DNA from: Stereum hirsutum FP-91666 SS1 | Taxonomy: Eukaryota > Basidiomycota > Agaricomycetes > Russulales > Stereaceae | Assembly (NCBI RefSeq): GCF_000264905.1 | Contig: NW_006763147.1 | Location: 577,328-641,327, forward strand | Direction: 5' to 3' | Length of the DNA stretch: 64,000 nucleotides | Part shown: one piece after another, positions 11,216 to 22,556 of the stretch | How positions within the stretch are numbered: position 1 is the first letter of the stretch | Layout: each line of letters starts with the position of its first letter | The notes under the pieces: generated by a model | Databases searched by the model: none | Seen by the model: only the letters and a program-made list of their open reading frames with translations | Told to the model about the DNA's origin: nothing | Program-made: the position numbers and the translations under genes

Positions 11216-12648
11216 TCACTCATAGACGAAGCATAGCACACCCCCCGTCGTGTTCATCACATCACCAACGGTTAAGCTCGGTATGATCCCGAAATAGTCG
11301 AGAGTGGTGTTGAGTGCTTGATGTATCGTCAGTCCATAAAACCAATAAGAAGATATAAGAAAAGACTGACTCGTATTCCTCCATCCTTCAAGTGGCTCGA
11401 GCTCTGTGTCCACGAAACCCGCAATATCGTAAACATTGCTTTCGTTAAGACCCTGCCATTGTGCCCATATACGGTCCAGCATTCCGTGATCTGCACGGCG
11501 TATATGAGGTGATCAGTCTATGCCTACGGGGATGAGAGAAAAGAGACGACATACGGAGATAGAACAACGGGTCAGATGGACTTGTGAGCAGGTTCAGCAT
11601 GTCTCCACCTATGCCTTGATGACCACCGCCATGCATCCCACCACCGAGTCTGTCATGAGAGCTAGGGGAGGCACGATCGCACGGCATAAATGCGGCATAA
11701 GTCTCTGTTCCTACGCATTGGTCGACGTAACTGTCGACGAAGAATGGAATATCCAGTAAGAAGTGAGCTGCGTGAAAAGTATGAGGGAACAGGGAACAAA
11801 GTCTTACGATTGCGCGGTGTATGTTGTATTTGTTTCGTCGATGACCCTTGAAAGATAGTGTGGGGTATTTTCGATCCCAGGACCCAAGTTCAACGTCCAA
11901 TCTGTGAATAAATACGCAGTCAGGTCATGGCAACAGAACGATGTTGCCTTCGACTCACTTGCAAAAGGTCCATCAACAACAACACCATCCGGATCCGTGC
12001 CATTGGAGCCAAAGTGTTCCGCCGACAACATCTCGGAAGTAGCCCAGTGTCCCGCCGCGGACCTTCATGCTCAAGTTTAGTATCGACTGTTGCTGGAACA
12101 AAGAGAACACGTACGTCCAATTCCAGTACGGCAGAGGTCCGGTGTAATTACACTCATTGCGCAAGAGAGTCTCCTGAGCGTGAATCAGGCCGCGATGCCA
12201 TGGCAAGAATTGTCCAACAGGATGAAGTCGGTCTCCGGTCCTACAGCAGTGTGGAGTAAGACGTGAAGCTCATACTAAGAGAAAGCTCTTTATCACTGAC
12301 CAAGCACCATCGACGAGCGTCCCATTCGTTTGTATTTGATGAGTAGCCACAAGGTCTTCCCATCTAGTGACGGCTCCCGTCGAGGTATTCTTGCTGGGCG
12401 CGGTGGCGAGACAGTTCACGGCATCAAAATAAGCTGATTGATCTTCCCTCTCGAGGGTGAACCTGGGGGTCAGACACTCAGCAATGTAGTCGGCGTTTAC
12501 CAGTGAGAGGGGGGGCAGCGTACCATTCTTTCCTGACCGTCGGATTGGTACACTCCGACGAGCGACTAGACAGCGGTACGGATGCCACGAACGAAGAGAG
12601 GAAAAGCAGAGATAGAAGAGACATCCAGCGTTTAGAACGAAGATCCAT
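11216..12648 (-). CDS. Short secreted tyrosinase
   Basis: Eight exons: 12648-12524, 12462-12301, 12240-12115, 12062-11959, 11901-11808, 11730-11555, 11490-11371 and 11316-11216; 335 aa, all phases agree. Tyrosinases are type-3 copper oxidases that o-hydroxylate monophenols and oxidise diphenols to quinones. All six copper His are present: CuA in VATHQ, DRLHPVG and PWHRG; CuB in MHGGGHQG and the HH of FYLHHGM. The protein begins MDLRSKRWMSLLSLLFLSS, a cleavable signal peptide, so it is secreted. It lacks the C-terminal domain that keeps classical fungal tyrosinases latent, so it is a short, possibly constitutively active form. Exons 2-8 have exactly the lengths seen in the paralogue at 16603-18283. 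It is transcribed away from the P450 at 14058. TATA-like and CCAAT-like sequences lie upstream at 12707-12720. Confidence 0.93.
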
Positions 12649-12714
12649 TTTTGGCCGAAAGGTGGGTTTGAGGAACAGGGCAAAACAAGCTGGCTTTCAG
12701 AATTTTGATTGGCC

Positions 12715-12720
12715 TTATAA
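12715..12720 (-). promoter_or_regulatory. TATA-like box of the 5' tyrosinase
   Basis: TTATAA on the minus strand, about 67 bp before the ATG, with a CCAATCA motif immediately downstream at 12707-12713. Confidence 0.35.
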
Positions 12721-14057
12721 CGGATAAGGATTGGCTGCGGTAAACGCGAGCGTGAAGCCCACTTCACGACCATGCTGAAGCATGGATCCAATCACAACTG
12801 AGGAGGTCAATTATCAGGGTTTAAGGTACAATGCCGTCAGCGACCAGCGCAGCATGAGAAAACAACATACAACGCAAGGAACAAGAAGTAGGAAGGTGCG
12901 GAACCGTGGCCACCGTGTTGTCTCTCTTCGCCTTCCTTCCCAACCATAAAGAGGTTGTCAGACAATCGGAGGTAGACGCCGCATCGACCATCTGCGGATA
13001 AAAGGAATTTAAGAGCAAGGAGCTACATTGTCCTGAAAGAATGGTGGTCGGAGGAGCATACTATTGAAAGCTTGGCGACTGCTACAGTCGCCAAGGACGA
13101 TCGATAAGGGGCATGCGCGCGCAAAGCGCTCATCAACCCTCGCAGCACGCTTGAAAAGACATATTTGACGACAAGTCGCGTCCTGTGCACGAGATCTGCC
13201 AGGAGGTCCAATGAGAAGTAACATCGCCGTCCCTAACAAGTCCCTAAGATGCGCAGGCATGAGTCATACGGATTTCGCGATTCCGGAGCTCGTATTCAGA
13301 GGTCGGTCTTGAGAGGTCCATTCCAATGAATTAGGCACAGCGTATCGCTCGAGACGTGGCAAGTGTTCGCTACCCAAACACCGTCCGAGTCGTCGGGCGT
13401 GAGGAGACTTCTTCGATCGTTGAGTGGCAAACCATACAATGTTACGCCAACTGAGAACGTACCCGACAGCAAAGAGGATTACTTAGTGCGCAGATAGAAT
13501 GAGGCAGGAGCACAAGGAGATTTTTCCAATAACGGGGGATGACTATGCAGGCAAAGACCAAGAAGCGAGCCGCTAGTACGAAAGACAAGGGTTGGATCTC
13601 GGAGGCGGCCGGGGCTAACGGCTTCTGAATTCAACAAGGACAAACAACCCAAGTAATTTGCAATTAATGAGCCTTCCGAGACCCCAGGAGATTTTTAGCA
13701 TGATTTCAGCACTCCCTTCATTTCGCAAAAACACGAACAAGTGTATCATCGGATAGCAAAGGCTAACCGCCGAGCACATGGTTGCTATCTGGTTTGTCAA
13801 CTTCCTGATGGGGCTGATCTTACGCAACTTGAAGGTTTTTGCTTTTTTCGGACGACTTGATTGGTTTTCTGTTCTCACCGCCTGCACTTCTGTCTCCCAC
13901 GTGCTGAGTAAACTTTGAGGGCGCTATTACTATTTTTGGCGTGCCCCATTCGTAAAGCAGCGAGCACTGAGGTCGCTGCTACCGTCAGGCTTCTTCTCCT
14001 CACTGGCAACCACGAACTTGCTTTCATCCCTAGTAGTCCTCTTGGAGCTCCCGCTCG
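12721..14057. other. Shared intergenic region between tyrosinase and P450
   Basis: Divergent promoter space with no gene recognised. It contains a 29-bp fragment (13621-13649) of the dispersed repeat that is longer at 20552-20718. Confidence 0.5.
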
Positions 14058-16336
14058 ATGCATTTGACGGATTTCCACTCTCCATTGACATCTGTTGGTC
14101 TTCTTACTGTCTTGATCCTACTTTGTGCTTGGGTACGTAGACGTGCTCGGCCTGTCGTACCCTTACCTCCCGGACCGTGGCCGCTACCGATCATAGGCAA
14201 TGTCAGGGATTTGACGCCGAAACAGCTTTGGCTCAGGGTCACTGAATGGGCAAATATCTATGGTACTTGTCTCTTTCTAGCCTCATGTAGAAAGGCGGCC
14301 AACTAACCTTCAACATCGTACTACCCTTCAGGCGACGTCTGTCATGTCCATGCCTTCGGCCAGAGCATGATCTTTTTGAGCAGCCCCAAGGCCATATCGG
14401 CTTTATTAGACGCGCGAGGCTCATTGAACTCCGATAGACCGAAGTCTGTCATGGGAGGAGAATTGTAAGAATAGATTATATCCGACGAAACCGTCAGACA
14501 TACTAAAATGTGCATGGTCGTGATTAGGTGCGGATGCCACCATTTGGTAAGAGTTCGAGACGAACGAATGGAATACCTTGTCTGAAGGAGGTCTCTAAAC
14601 CCCTTTATTATAAATCACCAGGTATCATTTGCAGACTACAACGATACATTTAAACGTCGCCGGAGGCTCATGCAGCGTGCCCTGGGAGCTCGGATCATAC
14701 CATCCTATCATTCCTGGATCCAGGCCTCCACCAGTTTATTCATCAAAGACCTTCTCAGATCTCCCGAACAATACATAGCCATCACTCGCAAATACGCCGC
14801 CGGATTGACGTCCTCCGTAATTTACGGTTATGAGCTCAAGTCAGCGGACGACAGACTACTCATTCAGTCCGAAGATTGTCTCAATATTCTGTCGAATGAG
14901 ATCGCCGCTGAGGGAGGCGTTTGGATGGTTGATATGTTTCCGGTTTTGAAGTATCTGCCATCGTGGCTTCCGGGCGCCGGTTTCAAACGACGTGCGGAGG
15001 TATTGAAGAAGAGGTTCTTTACGCTTGCTGAGGAACCATTCAAATTCGTGAAGATGAAGCTTCGGCAGGTGAGTGCGCTCGCGTTCTCTGCCCTCGGAAG
15101 ATTTTTTTTGGACATGAGTCATTTACACCATATTTATATATGCAGCAAGTCAATCAACCTCCGTCATTCTGCTCAGTCCTCTTGAATAATCCAGAGGGAG
15201 ATCAAACAGCTGAAGAGGATGATGTGAAGTGGACGGCCACTACAGTGTTCCTGTCGAGCTCTGATACTGTATGTGGTCGTATCTCAGTAGATCTGTTCAC
15301 ACAAGCAAACATTCTCTCCGCAGACTGTAGCCACTGTGTCTATGTTCTTGCTCGCTATCTTACTACACCCAGACGTTCTTCGTAAGGCACAACGAGAGAT
15401 CGACGAAGTCATAGGGAAGAACCAAGTACCAGGCTTCGATGATAGGAGTCGCCTTCCGTACGGTGCGTCAAGTAACAATCTTCGCGCGATATCTGGGAGA
15501 TCGCTGATGCCAATTGGTCTTCACAGTTGAGGCAGTCATGTCCGAGGCCTTGCGCTGGGGGGCACCCGTTCCGTTGAGTATGTTCGTATCTCGATCGACT
15601 GCTTCCTCCGACTCAGGTCTCCGTTGAATTGCCCAGACATACCTCACCGGGCAAGAGAGGAAGATATTTTTCGCGGTATGCGCATTCCGAAGGGATCTTT
15701 GGTAAATCCTCTCTCTCCCTCCGTCTTCCGTTCCATATCTCATCGCAAGCTTGATCCAGATTATCGCTAACATCTGGTAAGATGCTGTCCAAAAAATCAG
15801 ACGATTATCGAGTGATGTGATTTCATGCAACATCGTAGGGCGATCCTGAGAGACGAGAAGCTCTATCCAAACGCGTCTACATTCGACCCGGAGCGATTCA
15901 TGGCGCCAAATTCCACAGAGAAAGGTAACGAAAAAATCATTGACCCTAGAAACTATGTATTCGGTTTCGGGAGAAGGTATGTCCTACGGCCGACATCGAC
16001 GACATCGGAGACTGATCCTACTTGGCATTCGAACCATCCTTAGGAGCTGCCCCGGTGCCGATCTCGCTGAAGCCTCCATCTGGCTCTTACTCGTAACCAT
16101 CATAGCCACCCTCGATATCTCCGCCGCGCTCGATCCTTCCAACGGGCAGCCTATACGTCCTGACGTTGAGTTTAAGAATTCGTTCTTCAGGTGAGTGGAT
16201 TCCGAGCCGTATTGTACAGTTTGCCACGGTATCGATACTCATCCTTTGCGCCAATTAACCCAGGAATGCAACCGACCTCAAGTTCAATGTTCAGGCCAGG
16301 TATCCACAGATTTTGTCGGTTTTGTCCTCATTGTAG
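14058..16336 (+). CDS. Cytochrome P450 monooxygenase
   Basis: Twelve exons: 14058-14262, 14332-14464, 14528-14546, 14622-15068, 15146-15268, 15324-15462, 15527-15577, 15637-15701, 15760-15776, 15839-15976, 16044-16190 and 16264-16336; 518 aa. Two exons are only 19 and 17 nt, each needed to keep the P450 sequence continuous. An N-terminal anchor (VGLLTVLILLCAW) is followed by the PLPPGPWPLPIIGN hinge. The ExxR motif is EALR (exon 7), PERF is present as DPERF, and the haem loop is FGFGRRSCPG with the axial Cys. The I-helix reads SSSDTT where most have A/G-G-x-D/E-T-T. It resembles fungal P450s of the CYP64/CYP5000-like type, ER-bound and acting on unknown lipophilic or aromatic substrates. Flanking tyrosinases suggest a joint role in phenol or pigment chemistry (inference). 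Confidence 0.93.
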
Positions 16337-16602
16337 TCTTGCATGTACCTGTTTACGATATATAACTTTCGCGGTGTGCGACCTGCGCTCTCCTGACTTT
16401 CATGATTCATTTCGGTCTGCTGGAAGACAATAGTCGCGGAATACTTTGCACGCTCCTGATTTGTGGAATCGAGTTCGACGGCACGCGCTTTCAGAGGCGG
16501 ATGTGGCGGTGGCACCAAACATGTTCCAAGCCTCGATCGAATGCAGGTCAATAACCTTAGGTTATCTACCATGAATGTATCAAGAACGACCCCACACACA
16601 AA

Positions 16603-18283
16603 TCACTCATATACAGAACACATCACATCGCCCTTCATATCCATGACATCGCCAATGGTCAGCCTGGGTATGATGCCCTGATAGTCCAGGACGGTGTCGA
16701 GAGCTGTGCCCAACGTACAAATCCGAGTCAGCATTTGTCTTCGTAACCCAACGAGGGTTGAGCATAAAAGTCATACTGGTATTTCTCCATCCCGAAAGCG
16801 GTTCAGTCGCCGTGTCATAAAACCCGGCGATATCTCCCAAACGGCCCTCGTTCTCGGCTTGCCACCGTGCCCAGACCTGGTCGAGCATTCCGTGATCTAC
16901 ATCCAAAAGCACGTCCACAGGCACACGAATGATCGTATAATAAGTACATTGCGTCACATATGATGGTACAATGGGAAATGGACGTACGAAGCCAGAAAAT
17001 CGGATCATTAGGCGAAGTGGACACATCCGTCAAATCGCCTCCAACACCGAAATGCACGCCGCCGTGCATACCTCCACCGTGTATGGGCTCCGTTCGAGGA
17101 TCGGAGTTGGCGCAGCGCATGAAGGCGCCGTAGGAGGTCGCTGACGTGCATTCGTCGACGTACCTTCGAAAGGTAACGGTGTCAGTGGGCTGGGATGGGG
17201 TCGTTCAAGATGGAAGTGAAAGGTGAAACTCACTTTTGATGGACGTAGGTTGAGTTGGTTTCGTCGACGATCCTCATGAGCGTGTGTACGGTGTTCACGG
17301 TGCCTGGCCCGAGATGAAGGGTCAAGTCTACGAACGCGGAGCATTAAGTCAGGACGAACTACTACTACGACTAAATGGTGAGTATACTCACTGCCGAAGG
17401 GTCCATCTACGACAGCATGGTTCGCTCCTATGCCATTCGAACCAAAGTGTTCCGGGGTGAGAATCTTGGCGGTCGAAAAGTGGCCTGCGTCCGACCTGAA
17501 AGTCAAAGATTCCTCGCAATGGGCGAAGGTCCACACATGAAAGATGAACATATATGTAACGTACGTCCAGTTCCAATAAGGTATATTTCCAGTATATCCA
17601 CACTCATTACGTAGAAGTGTCTCGTGAGCCAGCGTGAAACCTCGGTGCCACGGTAGGAACCGGCCAGTCTTATGAAGGAGGTCGCCAGTCCTGCATTGCA
17701 CGTTCAAAATATCAGTATGAGTGAGCTGCTGAATATTGGAAGAAGTACGGGATTAATGGGACTTACCAAGCACCATCGACGTACCACCCAATTGAGTTGA
17801 GCTGGTGTACGATTACAAGGTCTTCGTACCGCGTGGTGGCACCACTTGCAGGATTCTTGCTGGGCGCGTTGATGAGGCATAGCTCAGCATCGAAGTAGGC
17901 CAGTTGCTCCGCGCGTGTGAAGGAGAACCTGGGACGACCACCGTCAGCATACATGTCAGCAATGGACCATGACAGTCAGGACAAGGGTCGACTTACCATT
18001 CTTTTCTCACTTGTGGGACCGTGCACTTAGGCCGAACCAACACGCCAGTAGATAGAGATGTCTCGGATGATGGCAAGATGATACCCAAAGTCGAGACATA
18101 GAACAGTCCCAGAAGAAGAAGAGCACTCGCTCCGAGCCCACAGAAAAGATATCTTCGCCAAGATCGCGACTGTCGATCGCACGAACGTTCGTTCTCCGAC
18201 GAAATAGATTCGTGGGCCAGTAGTGGCAGTAGCGATCCCGTCTCACCCTTCGCAACAAAAGAGCGGGAGTATTCAGACTTCAT
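16603..18283 (-). CDS. Membrane-anchored short tyrosinase
   Basis: Eight exons: 18283-17997, 17928-17767, 17690-17565, 17495-17392, 17327-17234, 17163-16988, 16896-16777 and 16703-16603; 389 aa. Exons 2-8 are 162, 126, 104, 94, 176, 120 and 101 nt, identical to those of the tyrosinase at 11216-12648, with the same phases. The six copper His are intact: VIVHQ, DLLHKTG, PWHRG, MHGGVHFG and FWLHHGM. The N-terminus differs: about 45 charged and polar residues, then one hydrophobic span (around FCGLGASALLLLGLFYVSTL), giving a type II membrane protein with the enzyme outside the cytosol. It is convergent with the P450, 266 bp apart. Predicted role: quinone formation at the cell surface or in the secretory pathway. 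Family assignment is firm; substrate is unknown. Confidence 0.93.
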
Positions 18284-19275
18284 GAGTGCGTAAAAGACCG
18301 GTGATGACGCGGGTGAACTTGAGCGTGATGGCGACCTTCAAGAGTAGGGGTCGAAGGGGCGGTGAGCGAACCTGTGGCAGCCATGACCAAGTATCCGATC
18401 TGGTCCTGGTGGTCTGAAACCTTCCGAGAATCGGCGAAGATTATAGTGAGCGTCATATTGTCTCAGAGTATGACTACATTCGTTCACACACGGTTTCGGA
18501 TATGGAATCAAGCTAGCCTATTATGACGGCCCGGGATAGCCATACATTGCCCTGCATGGCTCGCATTGATGTCCACTGCGTGACGATCACCCAGGCAGAC
18601 CAAGTAGAGTGAAACTTGACTGCGAGTTACTTTAGAAGACAAGGTTAAGAGAAGTGGGCATGCATCGGTGCACGCAGATAATCATTCCTCTTCTGTGACT
18701 GACAATGCGGCATACAAATCCATAGAATTCAATTGCTAGTCAAGGATACCGTTTCAAGGTCTCAAGAAGCTCAGATGGATGCAGACGGAGAAGGTCTAAA
18801 CTCTGAGGGGCCCAACAGTTCATGATGGTGTCAGTCACGATCGGGAGCAAAAGTTTGGGCCCAGTCACGACTGACTAGTGACTGGTGCCTTGTTTGGTCT
18901 TGTTGAAAACGGATGGCATTGGCTTCCGTCAATTACGTAATCATCAGCGATACCGGTCACGATTGAACAACGATTGAACGGATTACTGTAAACATATGTT
19001 CCTTGGTGCGCGATGCATTGATGACTGAAGTCCTGAGTCGTCAATGATACACTCAATGTCCGTACACCCATTGTCGCTCAGCGAGCAAATACAAACGAGG
19101 AATTTGGTAACAAATGGTTCATATTTACGAGCGGAACAAAACTGTGCACAACAGCAGGAGTAATTGACCGATAGCTGGATAGACTAGAACGATGATGGTA
19201 CAGAGGAGATGATGTGTGGTACGACGACGACGACGACGAGACAGATATAGCGAACACGTTGGGAAAAGAGAGTCA
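18284..19275. other. Intergenic, upstream of membrane tyrosinase
   Basis: No gene recognised. The first part is likely the promoter of the tyrosinase on the minus strand. Confidence 0.45.
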
Positions 19276-20178
19276 CTAATTCCTCGACACCTGTCTGGGT
19301 TGCGCGATCCGGACAGCTGGGCCAGTATATTCCCTCTTCGGGGTTTGGAACCAAAACTCAAAATTCCTTGGGCCCTCGAGCTTGCAGGTCACGTCTTCGG
19401 GTACGCTGAAACGTTCCTCCCCGGGCTTGATTTGATCCTTCGGGATGCCATGAGTCTCTTCCCAGCTCTTCACTTCGCTAGTGAACATGAGCGCCTTACT
19501 CCCAGGGTTCAGAGGCGTGATGAAGACTTTCCAACCTGGGGGAGAGTTGACGGAGCGCTTGCGGTCAAAGTCGAAGAAGTCGAAAAGCCACGCACCCGCT
19601 TCTCCATGCCAAACGAATGGAGAGCTGGGTGCCGTCAATGTCAACGCGGTGAATGTCCGTCGTCTGATCATGGTGCGGCTTAAGCTGACAAAACCCAGAA
19701 TAACCACACACGCACGTCAAACAGGAGTGAGAACGAGCACTGTGATGTCCACGCGAGATGTCCACGCGAGATGAGAAAAATTTGGACTCACCACCGTAAC
19801 TATCGGGTTCGCGTTCATCCGAGCATTCACCATCTCGTCGAACTGGTCCAGCATTGCGTCCAACTGAGACTCCAGAACTCCTTCCGCACGATACAACCTA
19901 ATCAGGGCTTAATCGGTGGTGTACATGTTCTTGAACTCAGGTCCGTCGCCAAACCGATCGTAAAGGTTCTGGTCGAAGAGGTTGCCGTGCGTTTTGCAGG
20001 CCCATTGTGAAGAGGCTTTCGGGAGTATGGATGGTGGCGAGGTCGACGAGTTGGCTGACTCAGGTGAGAGGCACTATCTGCATCAGATAGTGAGGGGCTG
20101 GAGATACACGACAAGCATTACAAGACGCACCTTCGGTGAGGGCAGTCGCGCTATCGACTGTCACTGGCGCGGTCCGAC
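19276..20178 (-). pseudogene. Decayed multi-exon gene of unknown family
   Basis: Exon-like blocks on the minus strand join in phase: 20178-20131 (TAPVTVDSATALTE), then 20015-19792 (CKTHGNLFDQNLYDRFGDG... to NANPIVTV), then about 19710-19276 (WHGEAGAWLFDFFDF... to the stop). Two lesions break it. A TAA at 19911-19909 interrupts the second block, and the same frame continues as good sequence on both sides. The third block is one base out of phase with the second whichever nearby acceptor is used. The protein family is not recognised. A living gene with an unusual extra intron, or assembly errors, are alternatives. A 15-bp tandem repeat (GACATCTCGCGTG) lies in the intron between the last two blocks. 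Confidence 0.4.
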
Positions 20179-21040
20179 CTGAGATGTCCGAGGTAGCTGT
20201 TCACGACGATGACCATTCATATTCTATGAGCAGAGAGAGTGCGAACGAGGAATTAGCAGGGGAGCTTTGAGTATGGTCGAACAAGGAGTTGGAAAAGTGG
20301 AAGGTTTGATGCCTTGGTTTCTCTAGGATTGGGTATTGGTTTATGTTCGTACGAATGTTTCTTTCCTGTCGGCATACGTATCATTGACTCGGTACGTTCC
20401 TCTATACAAGGCAGACGTCTCGATCACCACACTTTTCTCAACAAGACAAACCCGAACAACCACATTAACTTGCCCCGCGCTCCTGCTTCTCCCCCTAAAG
20501 ATCGCTAGTCAGGGAATTATCGGGGTGTAGATACTATTGTCGGTGATTCACGGTCGCATTAATCTTTTTCGAAGATCGAGATGATGGGGAAGCGTAATTT
20601 GAGGAAATTGGTTGGAAGCAAACACGCGCAGAAGGCTATAGCTTCTGAATTCAACAAGGCCAAACAAACGCCACAGGAATGATTTCCCCTTTCGTGCGGC
20701 ATTCGCCGATCTCGTGCTCTTGGATGCGAACTGCATGATCCTTGCTCGGAATTATGCAAGACTAGCTTGACTTCGGACTTGTGACCTTTTGATTCTTGGC
20801 ATAAAGATCAGTCTCTGCGGACGCCTGAAGGCCTGAATCTCAGTGACCGGACTCATACGGCGCTGAAACCAGTACTGCCGCTAGCCCGAAACTCCTTCTG
20901 CCTTCCTGAACCATCCGCTTTTGCTCTGTTTGCGCTATGGATACTGCTGCACAACCCTGAAGATATAACCAGCACCGTCCTCAAGCTTTAGGAAAGACAA
21001 GATCAACAACTTCACCACCTCTCGAACCATAATCGTGATA
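20179..21040. other. Intergenic with repeat copy
   Basis: Apart from the dispersed repeat at 20552-20718 nothing is recognised. The last 100 bp form the promoter of the gene at 21041. Confidence 0.45.
20552..20718 (-). repeat. Dispersed repeat, copy 1
   Basis: About 167 bp, similar over its whole length to 24536-24702 in inverted orientation. Both copies run from CACGAGATCGGCGAATGCCG through GTTGAATYCAGAAGCTAT to AAGATTAATGYGACC. No terminal inverted repeats or coding frame; a SINE- or MITE-type remnant is possible. Confidence 0.75.
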
Positions 21041-22033
21041 ATGGTGGTTCAACACGCTCATCGCGGTGAGAATGCATTCGCGATGTCTCAGAGACATCAA
21101 CCGCTGTCTTCAAGTATGTACTCTTTCTCCTGCTCCAGGTATCAGCTCACTCATTGGCTTACATGCCCTGCTTTTGTAGCATCTCGCACTCCCTTGAAGT
21201 CAAAGACGAACACTGTGGCTCCGCCACACAGTAGCCCAGCACCATACAAAGCCGTTCCCATAAAGGCGACTGGGAAGACGGTCCTGAATAATGCTTTAGC
21301 TCCTCGACCCCTGGCCCCTCTCGTAGATGCTGCATCCACCTTAGCTCCTCCCTCCGAGAGTCCACATCCGAGAAGTGCCCTCATCGACTCGGGAATCAGG
21401 AGTATCCTCTCTTCGTCTTTGAATCAACAGACACCCAAACATCGAAGAACAAGTCTCAACCCCTCACCCCTACGTGATCAACTTTCGACTCCAAAGCAAG
21501 ACATATGTACCCATCCCAAGCCCCAGTCCTCCCAAAATCCTAGACCTACGCCTTATCGACGACCCTTACCTATGTCCAGTACACGACACCTCAAACCTAT
21601 CATTCTCTGTTCTCAACTATCGCCCGTAAAGTCTCCCATCTCTCCATCCACGCGCCGACGTCGCCTGCAACAACGCCACCAATACTTCTCCCGAGTCCAA
21701 GCCTTTCAACACGGCCAACCTCGCACCTTCATCCACGCACCTGTACTTTGGGATGACTGGATCCCCGCGGAAAGCGTTCCAGACTTCCAGGATATCGAGA
21801 ATCTCGTGGTTCCGGAGTTGAGTGCTTTGGGGAAGTTGTCGGATGGGGATGCGAAGTTTTATTATCCGAGGGCGTGGAGGGCCAGGAAGTTGAAATTGAG
21901 CGCGAGGGGGACGAAGCCGTATAGGAGATGTGTTCGCGTTGCTGGTGTGAGCCCGTTTGCGCTTGTTTCAAAGGGCGTGAGGATACTCAGGGAGCGTCGG
22001 ATGTATATGACTGGAGTTCCATATCAGACTTGA
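21041..22033 (+). CDS. Unknown basic, proline/serine-rich protein
   Basis: Reads from ATG 21041 with one in-frame 66-nt intron at 21114-21179 (GTATGT...TTTGTAG), giving about 308 aa. The first two thirds are disordered and rich in Pro, Ser, Arg and Lys, with TPKHRRT- and SPLRDQL-like stretches that resemble phosphorylated nuclear proteins. The last 100 residues are more structured: an acidic patch (DDWIPAESVPDFQDIENL) followed by very basic sequence (YPRAWRARKLKL, PYRRCVRVAG). Family not recognised. A role as a nuclear or chromatin-associated regulator is conceivable from composition only. If the intron is not removed the frame stays open, so splicing is not essential to the model. Confidence 0.6.
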   Translation: MVVQHAHRGENAFAMSQRHQPLSSSMYSFSCSRYQLTHWLTCPAFVASRTPLKSKTNTVAPPHSSPAPYKAVPIKATGKTVLNNALAPRPLAPLVDAASTLAPPSESPHPRSALIDSGIRSILSSSLNQQTPKHRRTSLNPSPLRDQLSTPKQDICTHPKPQSSQNPRPTPYRRPLPMSSTRHLKPIILCSQLSPVKSPISPSTRRRRLQQRHQYFSRVQAFQHGQPRTFIHAPVLWDDWIPAESVPDFQDIENLVVPELSALGKLSDGDAKFYYPRAWRARKLKLSARGTKPYRRCVRVAGVSPFALVSKGVRILRERRMYMTGVPYQT

Positions 22034-22556
22034 GGAAATGAGTAGGCGTCTGGTTGAATGCTATGGCTTACATCGACATACCGACGAAACTATATGTACA
22101 ACAATGGCAATACTCTGCATACAACTGAAATTGTGTGCGTCAGAAATGAACAGAATTCCGGCCACAAAGTTCGGAGTGTGGCGACGCCATCCTGGCGGGC
22201 TCATCATCGTGCAGCATGAATCAGAACCACGTGGGGTGCTTTAGCTGCTGTGTGCTCTTTTCGGCTCTGCAGGTCTTCTGCTCTCTCGCTTCCACGAACA
22301 GCTCTTGTCAGCTCTTGTCCCCATCTTCTCATCGTCGTTGTCACTCACGACGACGCCTCTTGCTCAGATACTGTCGGACCAAGCCAGAAGAGTGTCTCAA
22401 GTCAGACAGCCACAAAGCCAAGCGCGTGTCTAAATAGCTTTAGGGCTGGTCTTTTCGCGTCCGATTCGCGTCGCCACGCTCGATCTCCCTCTTTCATTTC
22501 GCACCCATATCCACATCTGTCGCTCGTCAATCCCCTTGCTTCGTGATCATCTCAAC
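22034..22556. other. Intergenic
   Basis: 3' UTR of the preceding gene and 5' region of the MYND gene; nothing else recognised. Confidence 0.45.
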
